Origin: an uncultured Clostridium sp.
GTDB lineage: Bacteria; Bacillota; Clostridia; Oscillospirales; Acutalibacteraceae
Assembly: GCA_934717555.1 (NCBI GenBank)
Contig: CAKUYY010000016.1
Coordinates: forward strand, 1 to 29,095
Reading direction: 5' to 3'
DNA length: 29,095 bases
The first letter of the stretch is position 1, and each line of letters starts with the position of its first letter. The position numbers and the translations under genes are program-made. The notes beneath the pieces were generated by a model. That model was given only the letters and a program-made list of their open reading frames with translations. It was not told the origin of the DNA and searched no databases. Shown here in pieces: positions 23,716 through 29,095 of the stretch.

Positions 23716-26700
23716 ATGGTATTTGCAAAGGAACGCACACAGGTTATCTGTGAGCAGCTCAAAAAGATGTCCAAGGTTCAGAAAGTATCCCTTGACCAGT
23801 GGCAGATGAAGGAAGGCAACTTCCTGTATCCTAAGGATGCCGATCAGGCCCCCGGTGAGTGGCAGACTTTCGACAGCCGCACCATGCATTGGTATGGTCC
23901 CGACAGGCATTACTGGTTCCGTACCCAGTTTACCGTGCCGGAAAGTTTCGAAGGAAAGCCCCTGTGGATGATCATCCATACCCAGATTGACGAGTGGGAC
24001 GACGCTAAAAACCCACAGTTCCTGCTGTTTGTGGACGATGTGATCACCCAGGGCGTGGATATGAACCACCGCGAAGTGCTCATCACCAAGAGTGCCCAGG
24101 CCGGCAAGACTTATCAGATCGACCTGCAATCCTATACTGGTATCCTGCATCCCGAATTCCAGCTGATCGGTGAAATGGTGGAGATCAATCCCCAGGTAAA
24201 CGGTCTGTACTATGACCTTCAAGTTCCCTTGTGGGCATTGGAGCGTATGGATAAGGACGACAAGATCCGTCTGGATATCGAAACCTGCCTGAATGATACC
24301 ATCAACCTGCTGGATCTGCGCAAGCCCCACAGCGAGGCTTTCTATGAATCCGTAGACAAGGCCCGCGCCTATATCCAGAAAGCGATGTATGAAGATATGG
24401 CTGGTTTTGACGACGTAGTCGCCACTTGTATTGGCCATACCCATATCGACGTAGCCTGGTGGTGGACCGTAGCCCAGACCCGTGAGAAGGTCGCCCGTAG
24501 CTTCTCCACTGTTCTGAAGCTCATGGACGAGTATCCCAACTATAAATTCATGTCCAGTCAGCCGCAGCTGTACTATTTCCTGAAAGAGCGTTATCCGGAG
24601 CTGTATGCCCAGGTAAAAGAGCGCATCAAAGAAGGGCGCTGGGAGCCGGAAGGCGGCATGTGGGTGGAAGCTGACTGCAACCTGACCTCCGGCGAATCCC
24701 TGGTTCGTCAGTTCCTGCACGGCAAACGTTTCTTCAAGGAAGAGTTCGGCGTGGACAACCACGTTTTGTGGCTGCCCGACGTATTCGGTTACTCTGCGGC
24801 CCTGCCCCAGATCTGCAAAAAGAGCGGTATCGATTACTTTATGACCACAAAGCTATCCTGGAACCAGTTCAATAAGGTTCCCTTTGATACCATGAAGTGG
24901 CGTGGCATCGACGGCACCGAAGTGTTCACCCATATGATTACTACTTTGGGCGTGGGCCAGTCCAGCGACCGTTTCTTTACCACCTATAACGGTCTGCTGC
25001 ATCCGGATGCCATCATGGGCGGCTGGGAGCGCTACCAGAATAAAGAGATCAACAACGATATCCTGATCGCCTTTGGTTACGGAGACGGCGGCGGCGGACC
25101 TACCAGAGAAATGCTGGAAACCTCTACCCGTATGGAAAAAGGTGTCAAAGGCATTCCGAAAGTACGTCAGGAGTTCTCCCTCAAGTACTTTGAGGAACTG
25201 GAAGCCCGCGTGAAAGACAACAAGCGCCTACCCACCTGGGTTGGGGAGCTGTACTTTGAGTACCATCGCGGCACCTATACCTCCATGGCACGCAATAAGC
25301 GTTCCAACCGCAAGAGCGAACTGATGCTGATGGATGTGGAATTGCTGTCCGTGCTGGCCCAGTCCAAGGGAGTAGCCTATCCGGGAAGCGACCTGGAGTC
25401 CATGTGGAAGACCGTTCTGCTCAACCAGTTCCATGACATCCTTCCGGGTTCCTCCATCAAAGAGGTATACGAGGTTACCAAGCAGGAATACGCTGAGATC
25501 AAGAAGACCGGGGAAGGCCTCATCGACGAGCGCCTGCACGCTCTGGCCGGACAGGGTGATGGCGTGACTGTATTCAACACGGTCGGTTTTGAACGTGACG
25601 ATATCATTAACCTGGGCAATGTAAAGGCTGCCTCCATTGTGGACGATGCGGGCAATGTATATCCTGTCCAGCAGACAGAGGGCGGCGCTCTCGCTTATGT
25701 GAAGAACCTTCCTTCCAAGGGCTATAAGACCTTTGCCCTGTCCGACAAGGCGGAAGAGGTTTCCCCCTTCACCATCGAGGGCAACAACATTGAAACCCCG
25801 TTCTATACCATCAAGATTGATGAAAACGGCCTGTTTACTTCTATCTTCGACAAGGACAACAACCGCGAAGTGCTGCAAGACGGCCAGAAAGCCAACCTGA
25901 TGCGCGTTTATGAGGACAAGCCCATTTACTATGATAACTGGGATATTGATATTTATTACACCGAGAAATTCTGGGATGTAGATAACATTGTGAAGATGGA
26001 ATGGCTGGAAGTGGGCGCTGTGCGCGCGACCCTGTTCATTGAGCGCAAGTTCATGGATTCCGTCATCCGTCAAAAAGTTTACTTCTATGCCAACGACCGC
26101 CGCATTGATTTCGACACCTATGTGGATTGGCATGAAAGCCAGCAGCTGCTGAAAGTACACTTCCCGGTAGAAGTGCACAGCGACGAAGCGACCTTTGAAA
26201 TCCAGTTTGGTAATGTAACCCGCAAGGTGCATGCCAATACCAGCTGGGATATGGCACGCTTTGAGAGCTGCGGCCACAAATGGATGGATATGTCTGAAGG
26301 CTGCTACGGCGTAAGCTTGCTCAACGACTGCAAATACGGCCATTCCGTGAAGGACGGCAATATCGCCTTGACTTTGATCAAGTCCGGTATTGAGCCCAAT
26401 CCCACGACTGACCAAGAAGAGCATTTCTTCACCTATGCCCTGTATCCCCATGCGGGCGGCTGGAGAGAGGCCGATACCGCCAGAGAAGCGGTCAAGCTGA
26501 ACCAGCCCGCTTACAGCGTGGAGGGCGGCAATGCCGGCGACGCTTATTCCTTCCTGTCTGTGGACAGCAAGAACGTCATGACGGAAACCGTCAAGATGGC
26601 GGAATACGGCAACGGCGTAATCCTGAGAATGTTCGAATACTTCAACGGCCGCGGCAAGGTGAACGTCACCTTGGGTGCAAAAGTTGCTTCTGTTCAGGAA

Positions 26701-26817
26701 TGTGACCTAATGGAAAATGCCATTGGAGATGTCCAAGTTGCTCAGGATGGCAAAGGTTTTGCCTTTGATATCAAGCCCTATGAGATCAAGACCTTTAAGG
26801 TTGTATTTGATAAATAA
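23716..26817 (+). CDS. GH38 alpha-mannosidase
   Basis: 1033 residues from ATG 23716, 8 bases after AAAGGAG; the frame is open back to 23575, but that extension lacks a ribosome site. The N-terminal domain (about 1-230) includes WQTFDSRTMHWYGPDRHYWF. The GH38 catalytic domain begins at about 235 with GHTHIDVAWWW, giving zinc ligands H241 and D245 (with H243 in the motif). WLPDVFGYSAALPQI holds the nucleophile D355. The three-helix middle domain and a long beta C-terminal part (to 1033) follow. There is no signal peptide, so it should act in the cytoplasm, removing alpha-linked mannose from imported oligosaccharides. Codon use is strongly biased (AAG, CTG, CGC), hinting at high expression. A strong terminator follows. 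Confidence 0.95.
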   Translation: MVFAKERTQVICEQLKKMSKVQKVSLDQWQMKEGNFLYPKDADQAPGEWQTFDSRTMHWYGPDRHYWFRTQFTVPESFEGKPLWMIIHTQIDEWDDAKNPQFLLFVDDVITQGVDMNHREVLITKSAQAGKTYQIDLQSYTGILHPEFQLIGEMVEINPQVNGLYYDLQVPLWALERMDKDDKIRLDIETCLNDTINLLDLRKPHSEAFYESVDKARAYIQKAMYEDMAGFDDVVATCIGHTHIDVAWWWTVAQTREKVARSFSTVLKLMDEYPNYKFMSSQPQLYYFLKERYPELYAQVKERIKEGRWEPEGGMWVEADCNLTSGESLVRQFLHGKRFFKEEFGVDNHVLWLPDVFGYSAALPQICKKSGIDYFMTTKLSWNQFNKVPFDTMKWRGIDGTEVFTHMITTLGVGQSSDRFFTTYNGLLHPDAIMGGWERYQNKEINNDILIAFGYGDGGGGPTREMLETSTRMEKGVKGIPKVRQEFSLKYFEELEARVKDNKRLPTWVGELYFEYHRGTYTSMARNKRSNRKSELMLMDVELLSVLAQSKGVAYPGSDLESMWKTVLLNQFHDILPGSSIKEVYEVTKQEYAEIKKTGEGLIDERLHALAGQGDGVTVFNTVGFERDDIINLGNVKAASIVDDAGNVYPVQQTEGGALAYVKNLPSKGYKTFALSDKAEEVSPFTIEGNNIETPFYTIKIDENGLFTSIFDKDNNREVLQDGQKANLMRVYEDKPIYYDNWDIDIYYTEKFWDVDNIVKMEWLEVGAVRATLFIERKFMDSVIRQKVYFYANDRRIDFDTYVDWHESQQLLKVHFPVEVHSDEATFEIQFGNVTRKVHANTSWDMARFESCGHKWMDMSEGCYGVSLLNDCKYGHSVKDGNIALTLIKSGIEPNPTTDQEEHFFTYALYPHAGGWREADTAREAVKLNQPAYSVEGGNAGDAYSFLSVDSKNVMTETVKMAEYGNGVILRMFEYFNGRGKVNVTLGAKVASVQECDLMENAIGDVQVAQDGKGFAFDIKPYEIKTFKVVFDK

Positions 26818-26839
26818 TCTTTGACAGGTTTTCAAAGAA

Positions 26840-26889
26840 AAATAGCGCCCCTGTTTATCTAAGGATGATAAACAGGGGCGCTTCTTTTT
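26840..26889 (+). terminator. Strong terminator after GH38
   Basis: AGCGCCCCTGTTTATC at 26844-26859 pairs with GATAAACAGGGGCGCT at 26867-26882, followed by TCTTTTT. It lies about 25 bases after the stop. Confidence 0.93.
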
Positions 26890-26929
26890 GCAAAAATAAT
26901 TTCATTTAGCTCTTTATCATAAAGCTATG

Positions 26930-27349
26930 CTATTCCACATTTTTCCCAAACCGGCCGCCAAAGTCCCAGAATTGCTGGCCCATGGTAATGAGCTCCTCCC
27001 ATGTGTGCAAGGGGATCTGGTCGTAATATTCCTCCGGCACGTTCAGCCATATTTCTGATGAATCCTGAAAACGGAATTTTACCTGAAACAAAAAATAATG
27101 GCTTGGGGAACGGATGGTCCCCGTGTCTATCCTTTGGATCTCCTTTTCCTCCGCAGTAGCTAAGCGGATTTCTGGTTCCAAAGCAGGAGCGTTTCCTTGC
27201 CGGTCATCGTCTTTCCATTTGGGCTTGTGGGTAAATACATAAACCACCATCACCGCTATCAAAACGAGCGCCCCCAATAAAATCCATAGGCCCCAATTCT
27301 GATTGGAAACCAAATATTCTTCTTTTGGCACCGCAATCTCAGACAACAT
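26930..27349 (-). CDS. Small single-TM protein, DUF2500-like
   Basis: 139 residues from ATG 27349, with AGGGAACGCC upstream. A short N-terminal part is followed by one membrane helix at about 19-39 (LWILLGALVLIAVMVVYVF) and a linker. The C-terminal domain has PSHYFLFQVKFRFQDSSEIWLNVPEEYYDQI, then GQQFWDFGGRF. The order helix, variable linker, Y-F.V.F.F, LNVP..YY and a late G..F resembles DUF2500 proteins. The match is by pattern only and the function is unknown. It shares strand with the downstream SPFH gene but is separated from it by a terminator. Confidence 0.6.
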   Translation of the reverse strand: MLSEIAVPKEEYLVSNQNWGLWILLGALVLIAVMVVYVFTHKPKWKDDDRQGNAPALEPEIRLATAEEKEIQRIDTGTIRSPSHYFLFQVKFRFQDSSEIWLNVPEEYYDQIPLHTWEELITMGQQFWDFGGRFGKNVE

Positions 27350-27394
27350 AAGGCGTTCCCTCTTTCTTTCCCTCCAATTTTCAAAGGTAACTTC

Positions 27395-27439
27395 AAAAAG
27401 GCGGTGTATGGGACAAGACCCTCATACACCGCCTTTTCT
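27395..27439. terminator. Terminator after the SPFH gene
   Basis: AAAAGGCGGTGTATG at 27396-27410 pairs with CATACACCGCCTTTT at 27423-27437. On the minus strand it is followed by a T run, 45 bases past the SPFH stop at 27485. Confidence 0.88.
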
Positions 27440-27484
27440 CATGTTTTTAATGGCTTTCCATCTTGTCTTGGATATGTTGCTCGT

Positions 27485-28333
27485 TTATTCCTGCGTCTGG
27501 CTGGAAGTGTCTGTGTTACCTTCCAATGGCGGAAGGCCAATCATGGTACCGGAATCCCCGCCGTAATATGTGGGCATCTTGCCATCCCATTTATTGATGT
27601 ATTCCCATAACAGGATATTTTCCGTCAATTCCTGATTGCGCAGGCGCATAGCTTCCGCCTCACCCTGAGCTTGTGTGACATTCTGTTCTGCTTCGGTTTT
27701 GATGCGTTCCAAGTCGTACTCCGCTTTTTGGGCGTTTTGCTCAGCGATCTGCTTCTCCTCAATTGCCTTATTAAACGCCTCGCTGAAATCAAAACTGATT
27801 ACGTTGAAGCTATCCACAATGATATATTTATCAGAAAGCTTATCCTGTAGGAAATCTTTCATATTGGCGGAAACTTCTGAACGTTTGGTAATCAGTTCTT
27901 CCGCGGTATACTGGGCAGTAACCGCTTTCATGCACTCAGAGATAGCCGGGGCCACTACGGTACTTTCATAGTTCATACCGATATTTTTATACAGCTCATC
28001 CACGGCGCTGCTGTCCACCCGGTAGTTTACCGCGATATTGCTGTTGATAGACTGCAAATCCTTACTGGCGGATGCGTTGTCAGTGGATTCATATTTCTGC
28101 ATACGGACATCCACTGTTTTCACAGATTGGATAAAGGGAATTCGGAAAGAAACGCCTTCATCCAGAACCTGCCCGCTCACAGCTCCCATGTTTAGCAACA
28201 CGCCCTTAGATCCGGCGGGAATAATCGTGACGGAACTGCCAATGAGAATCAGCGCCAATATTACTACCACAGCAGTAATAATCAGGGTACGTGCCTTCTT
28301 CTTGTTTCCTTTCATGCTTGTAGGAATCTCCAT
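27485..28333 (-). CDS. SPFH/prohibitin-family membrane protein
   Basis: 282 residues from ATG 28333, with TAAGGAGG 8 bases upstream. A Lys-rich start is followed by one membrane helix (about 16-37) and the SPFH/Band-7 domain (about 36-210): IIPAGSKGVLLNMGAV, LDEGVSFRIPFIQSVKTVDVRMQKYE, SKDLQSINSNIAVNYRV. The A/E/K/Q-rich coiled segment near 185-240 (EEKQIAEQNAQKAEYDLERIKTEAEQNVTQAQGEAEAMRL is the region, quoted here only as its motif AEQNAQKAE) fits prohibitin. Such proteins form ring-like membrane assemblies and organise membrane domains or proteases. No protease partner is adjacent. It is monocistronic, with its own terminator. Confidence 0.92.
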   Translation of the reverse strand: MEIPTSMKGNKKKARTLIITAVVVILALILIGSSVTIIPAGSKGVLLNMGAVSGQVLDEGVSFRIPFIQSVKTVDVRMQKYESTDNASASKDLQSINSNIAVNYRVDSSAVDELYKNIGMNYESTVVAPAISECMKAVTAQYTAEELITKRSEVSANMKDFLQDKLSDKYIIVDSFNVISFDFSEAFNKAIEEKQIAEQNAQKAEYDLERIKTEAEQNVTQAQGEAEAMRLRNQELTENILLWEYINKWDGKMPTYYGGDSGTMIGLPPLEGNTDTSSQTQE

Positions 28334-28449
28334 TTTTTTACCTCCTTATAGTAAATGAGCTAAGTATATCATAAGGGGAAAAATAATTATGAACAAAATG
28401 TAAATACCAAATCGAGTAAAAGAAATTTTTTTATTTTCTATTTTTTCTC

Positions 28450-28478
28450 TTGCATTTTCCCCCATAATGTGATATTAT
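28450..28478 (+). promoter_or_regulatory. Promoter of tRNA-Arg
   Basis: TTGCAT at 28450-28455 and TATTAT at 28473-28478 are 17 bases apart, ending 20 bases before the tRNA. Confidence 0.65.
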
Positions 28479-28498
28479 ACTTAAGCAACAGAAAATGT

Positions 28499-28575
28499 GC
28501 GCTCGTAGCTCAGCTGGATAGAGTGACTGGCTACGAACCAGTAGGTCAGGGGTTCGAGTCCCTTCGGGCGCGCCA
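28499..28575 (+). tRNA. tRNA-Arg (anticodon ACG)
   Basis: 77 bases. The acceptor arm GCGCTCG pairs with CGGGCGC, followed by discriminator G and an encoded CCA. The D-arm is GCTC/GAGT around AGCTGGATA. The anticodon stem ACTGG/CCAGT carries loop CTACGAA with anticodon ACG, which after A-to-I editing by TadA reads CGU/CGC/CGA. The T-arm has TTCGAGT. It has its own promoter and terminator. No integrase or attachment duplicate is seen at its 3' end. Confidence 0.97.
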
Positions 28576-28609
28576 AGCCTATGGTGTTTTAGACACCATA
28601 GGCTTTTTG
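28576..28609 (+). terminator. Terminator of the tRNA-Arg gene
   Basis: AGCCTATGGTGT at 28576-28587 pairs with ACACCATAGGCT at 28593-28604, followed by TTTTTGTTTT. It begins one base after the CCA end. Confidence 0.92.
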
Positions 28610-28663
28610 TTTTATATCTTTCTTAAGCGTTTTATCTGTAATGGAAGATGTCTAAATAATTAT

Positions 28664-28700
28664 ATAAAAATAGCTGGGATCTAATTCCCAGCTATTTTTG
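28664..28700. terminator. Bidirectional terminator overlapping the pseudogene stop
   Basis: AAAAATAGCTGGGA at 28666-28679 pairs with TCCCAGCTATTTTT at 28686-28699. The minus-strand stop codon (28681-28683) lies in the loop. Confidence 0.88.
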
Positions 28701-29023
28701 CCTCCTTAGAAAATCCATACTTATAAGCTTTCAGGATGCAGGTCTGTCCCCATGTATTTAAAACTTCCACATAGGAAAAGCCGCCGGAACGTAACGCTTT
28801 TATCTCGTGTTCCCTGGTAAGGGGTGTATCAAAGTGATAATCCTCTTGATCCGTAAGATTCCATTCCCTTTTTAACTGAAAAAGATTCCGGAAATTCTCC
28901 CTTTCTTCTGCCTCCGTTCCCTCCATATAATCTGTCAAGATAAAATAGCCGTTCTCTTTTAAAGATATATGTAACCTCTGATAGACGGTTGTCAAAAAAC
29001 TCTCCCTTTTTTTCAAGCCTCAT
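28681..29023 (-). pseudogene. Class I SAM methyltransferase, broken by internal deletion
   Basis: ATG 29023 with AGGAGG 10 bases upstream begins MRLEKKGEFFDNRLSE, which looks like the normal start of a Clostridia class I methyltransferase. After about 16 codons a different frame gives the normal end of such a protein: YQRLHISLKENGYFILTDYM, later YHFDTPLTREHEIKALRSGGFSYVEVL and LKAYK. The middle of about 100 residues, with the SAM-binding glycine motif, is missing. The two halves meet near 28976-28983, so the gene must be non-functional. The C-terminal frame also opens from TTG 29016 but without a suitable ribosome site. Confidence 0.75.
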
Positions 29024-29095
29024 AAACAGTTTTCCTCCTGTATACTTCAGCTTATGACTTACAATTTCATTCTTTTTATCCTGTATCATTTTTCA

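Noticed and set aside
23566..24762. Minus-strand frame of 398 codons opposite GH38
   Set aside because: Shadow of the high-bias GH38 codons. The His/Leu/Gly-rich composition and lack of motifs are typical of antisense frames.
25228..26451. Minus-strand frame of 407 codons opposite GH38
   Set aside because: Also a shadow of GH38; no domain signature and no start site.
28499..28700. Integration site at the tRNA-Arg 3' end
   Set aside because: No integrase gene and no duplicated tRNA end are visible; the repeats after the tRNA are a normal terminator.
1..29095. CRISPR array, insertion sequence, prophage or toxin-antitoxin module
   Set aside because: No spaced direct-repeat arrays, transposase, integrase or phage motifs were found. 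The two XRE genes stand alone without a toxin-like partner.

Overview
The window looks like chromosome of an endospore-forming, gut-type Clostridia species (Firmicutes/Bacillota, plausibly Oscillospirales; the genus cannot be read from the sequence). Pointers are a full spoIIE gene with a Spo0A-type promoter, AGGAGG-like ribosome binding sites, an LPXTG surface protein, lipoproteins, and metG next to tatD. There is no CRISPR array, no insertion sequence and no phage gene. The only RNA gene is a tRNA-Arg(ACG).

Layout: 1-1467 (-) is the N-terminal 489 codons of a secreted GH85 endo-beta-N-acetylglucosaminidase, running off the left edge. Its AT-rich upstream region carries spaced repeat boxes, followed by a decayed AraC-type regulator (about 2155-2413). 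2506-3243 (-) is a bactofilin and 3555-3887 (+) an XRE-type regulator. A minus-strand run follows: DUF1015 protein, DUF3089 lipoprotein, a PH-like membrane protein, an RDD-like remnant and an iron-type alcohol dehydrogenase. 8944-12425 (+) is a likely operon of metG, tatD and a TatD-associated radical SAM gene. Then come a second XRE regulator (-), spoIIE (-), a maltose/galactoside O-acetyltransferase (+), a Dam-like adenine methylase (+), a 953-residue LPXTG-anchored LamG/metallophosphoesterase/FIVAR protein (-), a DUF3048 protein (+), an extracellular solute-binding lipoprotein (+), a 1033-residue GH38 alpha-mannosidase (+), a DUF2500-like membrane protein (-), an SPFH/prohibitin protein (-), the tRNA, and a methyltransferase pseudogene broken by an internal deletion.

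How the genes fit together: the clearest shared theme is host N-glycan use. A secreted GH85 would cut high-mannose glycans from glycoproteins, the solute-binding lipoprotein could capture sugars, and the GH38 enzyme (no signal peptide) would trim mannose in the cytoplasm. They are not one operon, and no ABC permease or ATPase genes are in the window, so the solute-binding protein appears to be an orphan here. The large surface metallophosphoesterase lies between them and might act on the same or another surface polymer; its substrate is unknown. The least described functional unit is the tatD/radical SAM pair, whose reading frames overlap by 4 bases.

I found no clearly new defence or mobile system. 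The strongest leads are the tatD-radical SAM pair, the wide-spaced spoIIE promoter, the repeated boxes upstream of GH85, and several decaying genes.
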